A stretch of 6,060 nt of DNA, taken from contig CALLKH010000104.1 in NCBI GenBank assembly GCA_938008425.1, forward strand, positions 1-6,060, read 5' to 3'. Positions 1 to 5,188 of this stretch are shown in pieces; position 1 is the stretch's first letter, and each line of letters starts with the position of its first letter. A program made the translations under genes and the position numbers. The notes under the pieces are model-generated. The model saw only the letters and a program-made list of their open reading frames with translations, searched no databases and had not been told where the DNA came from. The DNA is from an uncultured Planctomycetaceae bacterium (GTDB lineage: Bacteria; Planctomycetota; Phycisphaerae; UBA1845; UTPLA1).

Positions 1-437
1 GTAGCGCGGCTGCGCGATGGGATCATCCACAGGTCCGCGATGTTCTGGGCCAGGCTCATACCAAACTGATTAGATCCGCCCCCAGTCGGCAGATTAAACG
101 AGAGTCCCATCGTCGGATTCGTCCAAAGACCGGCTTGAACCACGTCGGCCCGCGCCATGCCCACCTGGAGCAAGACCGCCCGCGCTCTGGGGTTGTTGAG
201 CAGCGCGAGCTTCACGGCTTCGTCAGCGGTAAGCCCGTCCGTGAGCAACTCCGCGATCGCGGCGTCGGCGATGGCCTGATCTTCCGGGTTTTCAAGCGGA
301 GCCTGACCAATGGCGCGTTCGACCTCTGAGCCTGCGCGTTGATAATCGCGACGGGCGTTCACAGTCGCGCAACCAATAATCGCAACGAATGGAAACAGGA
401 ACAGAGTTCGGGCTAGACGGTCTCTTACGTTCTTCAC
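1..437 (-). CDS. TolC/CusC-type outer-membrane efflux lipoprotein (N-terminal part)
   Basis: The gene reads leftwards off the window; 145 codons are visible. It starts at a GTG (437-435) with GGAG on the minus strand (451-448), 10 nt upstream. Residues 11-22 are hydrophobic and end in a lipobox (A-I-I-G-C23), so a lipidated outer-membrane anchor is predicted, as in CusC-like proteins. Residues 67-85 (DGLTADEAVKLALLNNPRA) are the typical first helix of the TolC/OEP family. They are followed by the helix around VLLQVGMARADVVQAGLWTNP and the first beta-strand region (GLSFNLPTGG). Family members form the trimeric outer-membrane channel of RND-type efflux systems for metals or drugs. The usual length is 400-480 residues, so about two thirds lies outside the window. 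The upstream small Cys/His exported protein favours a heavy-metal (CusC/CzcC) role, but the substrate cannot be read from this part. The family call is firm; the substrate is inference. Confidence 0.88.
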   Translation of the reverse strand, partial: MKNVRDRLARTLFLFPFVAIIGCATVNARRDYQRAGSEVERAIGQAPLENPEDQAIADAAIAELLTDGLTADEAVKLALLNNPRARAVLLQVGMARADVVQAGLWTNPTMGLSFNLPTGGGSNQFGMSLAQNIADLWMIPSRSRA

Positions 438-446
438 GGTTTTCGA

Positions 447-536
447 TCTCCAATTGACAAAGCCACACGCAAAATCAAGCGCATGCGAAGACACGATCGG
501 CATGAGCCGAACGCTCAACGGCTAGGCAATTGGAGA
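447..536 (-). promoter_or_regulatory. 10-bp inverted repeat that pairs with the efflux-gene ribosome binding site
   Basis: TCTCCAATTG at 447-456 and CAATTGGAGA at 527-536 are perfect reverse complements. In the minus-strand transcript the first arm starts one base after the upstream stop codon (540-538). The second arm contains the GGAG Shine-Dalgarno of the TolC-type gene. Pairing would hide that site. A ribosome terminating on the upstream gene would cover the first arm and free it, which suggests translational coupling. The 70-nt loop holds two mutually exclusive 5-bp hairpins: TCGGC/GCCGA at 497-510 and AGCCG/CGGCT at 505-523. The repeats are seen directly; the switch is inference. No promoter was identified in this 100-bp gap. 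Confidence 0.5.
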
Positions 537-537
537 A

Positions 538-966
538 TCAAATCAGTAGAGGAAGGTCGCTCTGATGGAACGACAGGTGTGGTCGATTCGACGAACCGCG
601 CAAGTCGGCGCGAGATTCGAGCTGAACTCGCAAGGTCTTTGGCGAATTGATGGCGGGCAGAGCGACTTGAGCTGTCACAATACCGAGTGCTCGGTTGCCC
701 CCGTCCTTGACGACCGGGCCATCCTGGCATGGGTCTCTGCCGCAGTTGGTTTCGTGAGTGCACGTCTCTGACTCGGACTTGGTGTGGTCGTGATCAGAAG
801 CGCTGAAACTTGGGGGCGCACTTTCATTTTCGATACGAGCGTCGCATGGATGCGAAAGCACCCCCGCCAAGCATAACGCTGGCGAGATTTGAAGCGCCCA
901 GCAAGCGACCGCCAAAATGAAAGCTCGGCTGACCATAGCCGTTTGATATCGGAGAGGAACCGGCAT
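538..966 (-). CDS. Small exported Cys/His-rich protein upstream of the efflux gene
   Basis: A 142-residue protein when started at the ATG at 966. Residues 14-34 form a signal-peptide-like hydrophobic stretch (AFILAVACWALQISPALCLA), so it is probably periplasmic or cell-surface. The mature part has HPC (39-41), an acidic/His patch SDHDH (57-61) and C69-T-H-E-T-N-C75-G-R-D-P-C80, a plausible metal-binding set of Cys and His. The C-terminus reads HLSFHQSDLPLLI. The frame stays open to a GTG at 1032 and an ATG at 1026, but those starts would put 42-44 residues ahead of the hydrophobic core. An ATG at 936 would give a more classical signal peptide. None of these starts has a good Shine-Dalgarno, so the start is uncertain. 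I remember similar small proteins beside CusC-like genes in planctomycetes, but know no assigned function. It could be a periplasmic metal chaperone or sensor; this is inference from composition and position. Confidence 0.65.
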   Translation of the reverse strand: MPVPLRYQTAMVSRAFILAVACWALQISPALCLAGVLSHPCDARIENESAPPSFSASDHDHTKSESETCTHETNCGRDPCQDGPVVKDGGNRALGIVTAQVALPAINSPKTLRVQLESRADLRGSSNRPHLSFHQSDLPLLI

Positions 967-1072
967 GTCAACAATTTTATTCCGGGAGAACTCACTCGGA
1001 CGCCGCTCACGACGATTTCGAACCATATTCACGGACCTGCCATTTGACGGTTAGACCAAGCTGGTCTGAGCT

Positions 1073-1217
1073 TAGCACGCTGTTAAAAACTCCGTTGGAC
1101 GCGCGAATTCAATGTATGCCGCCCCAAGAACACTTGAATTCCTCAGGGAATTCGCATGTGTACTTTTGGCAACCGAGCCTCCGAAGGCCTCGAAAACACT
1201 CTTTTAGCAGCCTGCTA
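1073..1217. repeat. ~145-bp non-coding block bounded by imperfect inverted repeats (MITE-like candidate)
   Basis: This covers most of the gene-free stretch 1033-1231. The left end TAGCACGCTGTTAAAAA (1073-1089) matches the reverse complement of the right end (1201-1217), TAGCAGGCTGCTAAAAG, at 14 of 17 positions. The right end is itself a hairpin (TAGCAG-C-CTGCTA). Inside are GAATTCAA (1105-1112) and its reverse complement TTGAATTC (1134-1141), plus a perfect 7-bp stem with a 4-nt loop, GAATTCC-TCAG-GGAATTC (1136-1153). I see no coding sequence and no clear target-site duplication. The ends loosely resemble IS1182-type termini as I remember them. It may be a short non-autonomous element or decayed IS end, or simply a structured regulatory region ahead of the Cys/His gene. 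Neither hairpin is followed by a T-run on either strand, so I do not call a terminator. Confidence 0.4.
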
Positions 1218-1231
1218 GACGTGGCGCAGCA

Positions 1232-2722
1232 CTAGTCTCGTTCGAGAATGACGAGGGTGACATCGTCACTGAACGAATTGGACCCCTGGAAGTCCTTCGC
1301 GGCGGCGATGATGCGGCGTATCTGCTCATCCGGCGTGTGACTCCGCGTGTCTTTCACAATTTGAAGTAGACGGCCGCGCCCGAACGAACTGCCCTCTGCA
1401 TCAAACAATTCATGCAAGCCATCCGTGTAAAGCACCAGGCGATCTCCGGAATTCATGGGAAATGTGCCGGATCGGTAGCCGCCGTCGAGCGAAACACCGA
1501 GCGGCAGGCCATCGGCATCCAGCAGATCGGCGGTTCCGTCGTGGTGAAGTAGAATCGCGGCGTCATGGCCGGCTTTTGCGAACTCGAGTTGACCCCGGTC
1601 CGGCGAGATTGTGACGACGAAGCAGGTTGCAAAGTCTCCCGAGCCCGAAACCGCGAGGAGTTGGCGGTTTGTTCTCGCGAGCAGGTCAGCCAGACCATCA
1701 TGGCTGTTCAGTTCGTATCGCATGACGGTTCGAAGCAAGGCGGTGTAGAGCGCCGCTGGCGCGCCATGGCCCGATACATCGATCACGGCCAGCAGGACCG
1801 ATCCGTCGTCGAGTTCTACGCAATCGAACAGGTCTCCCGCCACACTGGTCGCCGGGGCAAAGGCCGAGGCAATGGCCAGACCCTGCAACCGCGTGTCTTT
1901 CGGCGGCAGGAGGCGCTGCTGGATCCTGCGGGCACGCTCCATTTCGGCGAGCCGGGCGGCTTCAACCCGACCGAGCGACAACGCCATCGCATTGACACCC
2001 GCGGCGAGGAATTGCACCTCCGCGCTTCCCAAGCCGCCTGCCCGGGTTTGAAAGCGACCTCGGCCGACCTGGTCCACGACGTGAACCAATTGGCGCATCG
2101 GCCGGCGAATCCAGTACAGGAGGCCGACTCCGGTGACGAGGAAAATCAGCATCGCGAGGGCGCCGACTCCGAGAAGCCGTCCGATTGCCCTGGTTTGAAT
2201 CAATCGAAGCATGGGTTCCAGGGATTGCGCCACGACGACCGAGGAGCCTACCTCTGATTGCGTACTTGCGACGAGAAAATGCCCGCCTCTGTACGTGAAT
2301 TCGTTTGACGGGACGGTCGACTGAACGGCGGCGGTCATGTGAGCTTCAAGATCAGGATTTGCACGGGCATGCGCTCGAAGGGAGAGTGTACCGCCCGAGT
2401 CGAGCACGAGAATGTGATGCCCGGGTGATGCAGCGGCGCTCATCTGCCGGCAGAAATCGTCCAGAAAGGGTTGATAGTCGCCGGGACTGTCGAATCGCTT
2501 TCGGGCCACGGCGAGAATGTTCGCCTCTTCCTTCAGTTTTTCGAGTTCCTGTGAAACCAAGGCTTGGCGCTCATGCCTGAAGTCTATCACCTCGGCCACT
2601 CCAAGGACAGCGATCACGGTTGCGTTGATCAGGAGGGCCATCCGGAAGGCAAGTGTGTTCCACCATCGCGGTAGCTGTGTCGGGGTGGCTGGCGGGTCTT
2701 CTGGGCGGTGCGCACCTTTCAT
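1232..2722 (-). CDS. Membrane sensor with HAMP linker and SpoIIE/PP2C-type serine phosphatase domain
   Basis: A 496-residue protein, probably an Mg/Mn-dependent serine/threonine phosphatase acting on an anti-sigma-antagonist (STAS) protein in a partner-switching cascade. Order: short cytoplasmic N-terminus; TM1 about 24-46; periplasmic sensor region about 47-180 with no recognised fold; TM2 about 182-205; HAMP about 205-257; signalling helix ending in QQRLLPP (268-274), typical of the family; then SpoIIE phosphatase to the end. Metal-ligand motifs are all present: AGD (295-297), DVSGHG (315-320), AGH (384-386), YTDG (432-435) and SDDVT (485-489). The domain should therefore be active. I chose the ATG at 2722 because GGAGG lies 4 nt upstream. 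An ATG at 2725 is only 1 nt from it, and a GTG at 2764 has no such site. No anti-sigma factor, STAS protein or sigma gene is visible nearby, so its partners are unknown. It is divergent from the right-hand operon. Confidence 0.95.
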   Translation of the reverse strand: MKGAHRPEDPPATPTQLPRWWNTLAFRMALLINATVIAVLGVAEVIDFRHERQALVSQELEKLKEEANILAVARKRFDSPGDYQPFLDDFCRQMSAAASPGHHILVLDSGGTLSLRAHARANPDLEAHMTAAVQSTVPSNEFTYRGGHFLVASTQSEVGSSVVVAQSLEPMLRLIQTRAIGRLLGVGALAMLIFLVTGVGLLYWIRRPMRQLVHVVDQVGRGRFQTRAGGLGSAEVQFLAAGVNAMALSLGRVEAARLAEMERARRIQQRLLPPKDTRLQGLAIASAFAPATSVAGDLFDCVELDDGSVLLAVIDVSGHGAPAALYTALLRTVMRYELNSHDGLADLLARTNRQLLAVSGSGDFATCFVVTISPDRGQLEFAKAGHDAAILLHHDGTADLLDADGLPLGVSLDGGYRSGTFPMNSGDRLVLYTDGLHELFDAEGSSFGRGRLLQIVKDTRSHTPDEQIRRIIAAAKDFQGSNSFSDDVTLVILERD

Positions 2723-2725
2723 CAT

Positions 2726-2731
2726 TCCTCC
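2726..2731 (-). promoter_or_regulatory. Shine-Dalgarno deciding the phosphatase start
   Basis: The minus strand reads GGAGGA directly before two consecutive ATG codons (2725-2723 and 2722-2720). The spacing of about 4 nt to the second ATG is more usable than 1 nt to the first, so translation most likely begins at 2722. Confidence 0.6.
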
Positions 2732-2782
2732 AACGTCATCGGACGAATGTTGCGGCGCGTACACGACACACCGTCACTTCAA

Positions 2783-3069
2783 ATTGGATGCATGAGAGCG
2801 TCGAATCCTTCACACGAAGAAAAATTTGAAGCTGCCATGATATTTCCAGCATGGAATCGACCTGTGTCAAAACACGCGGTGGTCGATTGCGTATTTTTCA
2901 ACATTCGGATTGAGACTCCGAACGTGAAGACCGCGAGATAGCGGTCGTCGTCTGGATACCGATCCTCTCCAAGTGGAGCCCCATCGAAGGGGCGCAAATA
3001 AGGAACACTGGCACAAGAAACTTCTCCAGACATTCTTCGGGAAGAAACCAAGAATTTCGTGCATCCAAT
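2783..3069. other. Structured divergent intergenic region, probable promoters and leaders
   Basis: No convincing gene lies between 2723 and 3119. The region is crowded with short perfect inverted repeats. They are AATCGACC/GGTCGATT (2855-2862, 2881-2888) enclosing GTGT-CAAA-ACAC (2864-2875); TTCGGA/TCCGAA (2904-2909, 2917-2922); CTCC-AAGT-GGAG (2967-2978); GCCCC-atcgaa-GGGGC (2978-2993); and TTCTT-CGGG-AAGAA (3033-3046). ATTGGATGCA at 2783-2792 also recurs inverted at 3060-3069. The region must contain promoters for both divergent genes, but I could not assign a confident -35/-10 pair. The repeats could be dimeric repressor operators or hairpins in the leader of the plus-strand lipoprotein gene. 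A TATTTTT run (2892-2898) follows the largest stem on the plus strand, so a weak terminator or attenuator is also possible. Confidence 0.4.
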
Positions 3070-3119
3070 CCTATGGTAAAGGCCTTTGGTCATCAGCGAA
3101 GACCTGGGAGGCATGAGTG

Positions 3120-3686
3120 ATGAAGAACCTATTTTCGATCTGCGTACTTGCCGTGGTGCTATCCGGATGTGCTTCGCCGAAATCGTCGCGCGGTTGGGTG
3201 CTCAAGGCCGAAGTGGGTAAGCAGTATCCAGACTTTGTGTACGTCGACGAACGAGGCGTGCAACGATCACTTCGAAACCTCAAGGGCGACTTCACTGTAC
3301 TCGCGTTTACCCGATGTGATCAGGACGCGCACGGTCCAGCTACCGCCGCGCTGCAAACAACGGTGGCGGAAAACGATGGAGCGAGGTTTGTTCGCGTCGT
3401 CGGTGTGGACGTACACTGGTTCGAGGGCCAATGCGATCACGGTCGATGTCACCTCGTCGAGGACAATCGCGACATGTTCAGCATCTGCGACGCGACGGGG
3501 GCGGTTCGTCGTCTCTACGGGGTAAATGACGGTGTCGCGGCCGTCGTCATCGGCCCGGATGGCCGGGTCTTTCAGATCGCGGCGCAGATTGACGACAGGC
3601 TATTTCGCGAGCAACTCAAGGCCGCGGTCATCGAAGAGTCAAATCGAATATCACAGGAACTTTCCGAGAAATATGGGAACATCTGA
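3120..3686 (+). CDS. Thioredoxin-fold (SCO1/AhpC-like) lipoprotein without a CxxxC pair
   Basis: A 188-residue lipoprotein. The ATG at 3120 has GGGAGG (3106-3111) 8 nt upstream, better than the GTG at 3117. Residues 1-16 are a signal peptide ending in the lipobox L-S-G-C17, so the protein should sit on a membrane facing the periplasm. The layout fits the SCO1/AhpC-TSA thioredoxin-like fold: PDFVYVDERGVQRSL (37-51), GDFTVLAFTRC (56-66), a middle segment VRVVGVDVHW (91-100), and a late VVIGPDGRVFQIAAQI strand pair (142-157). At the redox position only Cys66 is present, in TRCDQDAHGP; the second cysteine of CxxxC is missing. An unusual C105-D-H-G-R-C110-H111 motif follows. SCO proteins deliver copper to cytochrome oxidase or act as thiol reductases. 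Here the altered cysteines suggest a diverged metal-binding or sensing role, which is inference. It is separated from the next gene by 87 nt. Confidence 0.72.
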   Translation: MKNLFSICVLAVVLSGCASPKSSRGWVLKAEVGKQYPDFVYVDERGVQRSLRNLKGDFTVLAFTRCDQDAHGPATAALQTTVAENDGARFVRVVGVDVHWFEGQCDHGRCHLVEDNRDMFSICDATGAVRRLYGVNDGVAAVVIGPDGRVFQIAAQIDDRLFREQLKAAVIEESNRISQELSEKYGNI

Positions 3687-3773
3687 CGCCGGCTACCCTG
3701 CCCCCCCCGAGAACGTCGCAAGTCATGAATCATCGCGGCATGCAATGAAGAACAACGGAAATGAGGAGATCTC

Positions 3774-4082
3774 ATGCGCACCAAGACAAGTTCGCCATCG
3801 AACGTCAAAGCGATTGAAATCGAATGCGAAGCGCCTGAAGCGAACGCCGTGATGCTTGTCGGCGATTTCAATGAGTGGAGCATGGGTGCGACACCGATGA
3901 AAAAGACCCTGTCCGGAAAATGGATCGCATCGATCACCGTGGCGCCCGGCCGATACGAATACAAGTTCTTCGTTGACGGATGCTGGTGTTGTGAGCCTGG
4001 TGAACCCGACGAATGCTGCGGCGGGCCCGAATGCGTACCAAATCTTCATGGCACAATGAACCGCGTGATAGAAGTGAAGTGA
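3774..4082 (+). CDS. Stand-alone CBM48/AMPK-type glycogen-binding domain protein with Cys-rich insertion
   Basis: A 102-residue protein made almost entirely of one CBM48 (isoamylase N-terminal/AMPK-beta-like) beta-sandwich. Diagnostic segments are VMLVGDFNEWS (26-36), a central GKWIASITVAPGRYEYKFFVDG (48-69, family core G-x-W and Y-x-Y-K-F) and the closing NLHGTMNRVIEVK (90-102). No signal peptide is visible, so it is probably cytoplasmic. Between the core strands, where family members usually have a short W-x-x-D-P loop, residues 70-87 contain six cysteines (70, 72, 73, 81, 82, 87) in CWCCEPGEPDECCGGPEC, suggesting bound metal or disulfides. GAGGAG (3763-3768) lies 5 nt before the ATG. The next gene starts 2 nt after its stop. 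Family members bind alpha-glucans or act as regulatory subunits. With no enzyme attached, a ligand- or protein-binding regulatory role is more likely than catalysis (inference). Confidence 0.85.
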   Translation: MRTKTSSPSNVKAIEIECEAPEANAVMLVGDFNEWSMGATPMKKTLSGKWIASITVAPGRYEYKFFVDGCWCCEPGEPDECCGGPECVPNLHGTMNRVIEVK

Positions 4083-4084
4083 AT

Positions 4085-4585
4085 ATGGCTGATTCAAATC
4101 TCTTGCGGGACGGGACGGCAAAGGGTCTGCATCCACACCACACGGCGGATCCATCAAACCGCCGTCGGCCTATTGGCGGCGCCCAACGGCCGCCTTGGTT
4201 CAAGGTGGGTGACGGGCTTTTCCTCTTAGTCGTGGGCGCTGAATCCGGCGTGACGATGCAATGGATTCACGAATTGGAATGGAACTTTCTCGTTCTCTCC
4301 CTGCTTGGAATGGGGGCAGCGATGTGCGTTCAGATGCTCTTGTCGTTTGGCCTGGCTCCGTTGCTCGGATCGATTGAGACGATGGCGCCCTCGATGGTCG
4401 TGGCGATGGTCGTCCCCATGCTGGTTGATGTTTTCGAGATCATGAACCTCATGATCGGACGCTACGAAGCCGGGTTTCTCGGAGCCGCAAGCGGACTCTT
4501 CTACTTTGTCTATCTGGAATACTACGGCGCAGCGACACGTCGCCGGTTTGCACTGACGTGGCCGAATGGAGCGAGAACGCGATGA
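4085..4585 (+). CDS. Small polytopic membrane protein with MxxxM helices, function unknown
   Basis: A 166-residue protein I do not recognise. The hydrophilic N-terminus (1-40) carries a HPHH cluster (16-19). Hydrophobic segments lie at about 44-60 (weak), 66-90, 100-120 and 129-147. Two helices carry methionines every four residues, so on one helix face: M76-M80-M84 (with Cys81) and M100-M104-M108-M112, followed by M120 and M123. Acidic residues D115 and E118 sit inside the third hydrophobic segment. G133-AAS-G137 in the last one is a GxxxG packing motif. MxxxM and GxxxG in adjacent helices recall the CTR1 copper-transporter arrangement, but I see no overall similarity to claim homology. The start at ATG 4085 lies 2 nt after the previous stop; there is only a weak GAAG-type ribosome site, consistent with coupling. 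The stop overlaps the next gene in ATGA. The frame is open upstream to 4013, but that would overlap the CBM48 gene. Confidence 0.8.
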   Translation: MADSNLLRDGTAKGLHPHHTADPSNRRRPIGGAQRPPWFKVGDGLFLLVVGAESGVTMQWIHELEWNFLVLSLLGMGAAMCVQMLLSFGLAPLLGSIETMAPSMVVAMVVPMLVDVFEIMNLMIGRYEAGFLGAASGLFYFVYLEYYGAATRRRFALTWPNGARTR

Positions 4586-5187
4586 CCGACATCTGGAACC
4601 TGCGCGCCCGGCTTTACGACATTTGTGAAGGATCACAACTGCGTCGCGGTGCAGCGAAAGCCCGCCTGTTTGCAGGAATGCGAGGAAATGTCCTGTTTGT
4701 CGCGGTCGGAACTGGTATCGACATCACCCGGTTTCCGGATGGGCAACGAATCGTCGGCGTCGACATCAGCGGTGAGATGTTGCGACGGGCGGAGGGCCGG
4801 CGAAGAGCCTATCGCGGCGACATGAGATTCGTCAGGGGCGACGTAAAACGCCTTGCCTTTAATGACGATTCGTTCGACACCGTCGTGAGCTCGTGCACGA
4901 TGTGTTCCGTTCCCCAGCCCGTCGACGCGCTACGCGAGCTCTATCGAGTACTTCGCCCCGGTGGACGACTGTTGATGTTCGAGCATGTGCGTAGCGCGAG
5001 TTGGTCGCTCGGTTTGGCGCTCGACGCAATGACCCTCTGGACACGCTGGCTCGGAACCGAGATGAACCGGGATACGCTGGCCAACGTCCGGGCAGCTGGT
5101 TTTCAGCTTGCCAGAGTTGAAAGCGTCTATTTGGACATCATCCTTTCAATCCATGCGCTCAAGGGGTCATCTGACGAGGAACGATAA
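4582..5187 (+). CDS. Class I SAM-dependent methyltransferase (Methyltransf_11, METTL7-like)
   Basis: A 201-residue Rossmann-fold methyltransferase. SAM-binding motif I is VLFVAVGTGID (37-47), with the usual acidic residue of E/D-x-G-x-G-x-G replaced by Ala41. The ribose-binding Asp61 follows in VGVDIS. FDTVV (98-102), CTMCSVPQP (105-113), YRVLRPGGRLLMFEHVRS (121-138) complete the core. The CTxCSVxxP...RVLxPGG...EHV pattern matches the branch containing METTL7/TMT1 and many bacterial homologues as I remember them; the human members are thiol methyltransferases. A hydrophobic segment near 141-152 may contact the membrane. I chose the ATG at 4582 because it overlaps the previous stop (ATGA) and has GGAG 10 nt upstream (4568-4571). 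A GTG at 4558 would overlap the preceding gene. The next gene begins 1 nt after the stop. The substrate is unknown; a thiol, lipid or metalloid is possible given the neighbours, but that is inference. Confidence 0.9.
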   Translation: MTDIWNLRARLYDICEGSQLRRGAAKARLFAGMRGNVLFVAVGTGIDITRFPDGQRIVGVDISGEMLRRAEGRRRAYRGDMRFVRGDVKRLAFNDDSFDTVVSSCTMCSVPQPVDALRELYRVLRPGGRLLMFEHVRSASWSLGLALDAMTLWTRWLGTEMNRDTLANVRAAGFQLARVESVYLDIILSIHALKGSSDEER

Positions 5188-5188
5188 C

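Noticed and set aside
135..329. 64-residue plus-strand ORF opposite the TolC-type gene
   Set aside because: Antisense to a clearly coding lipoprotein/OEP frame.
1201..1217. TAGCAG-C-CTGCTA hairpin as a terminator for the phosphatase gene
   Set aside because: One-base loop and no T-run downstream in the minus-strand direction; better seen as one end of the inverted-repeat block.
1565..2257. 230-residue plus-strand ORF opposite the phosphatase gene
   Set aside because: Antisense shadow of a gene with all catalytic motifs intact; the translation is low-complexity and charged with no recognisable domain.
2779..3114. 111-residue minus-strand ORF in the divergent intergenic region
   Set aside because: No signal peptide, domain or ribosome site, and it would fill the space needed for both promoters; the region is better explained as regulatory.
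3701..3708. Run of eight C between the SCO-like and CBM48 genes
   Set aside because: A slippage-prone tract, but it lies outside both coding regions and I see no promoter around it, so phase variation is not supported.
3572..4157. Overlapping minus-strand ORFs of 130 and 144 residues
   Set aside because: They lie across two well-supported plus-strand genes and show no family features.
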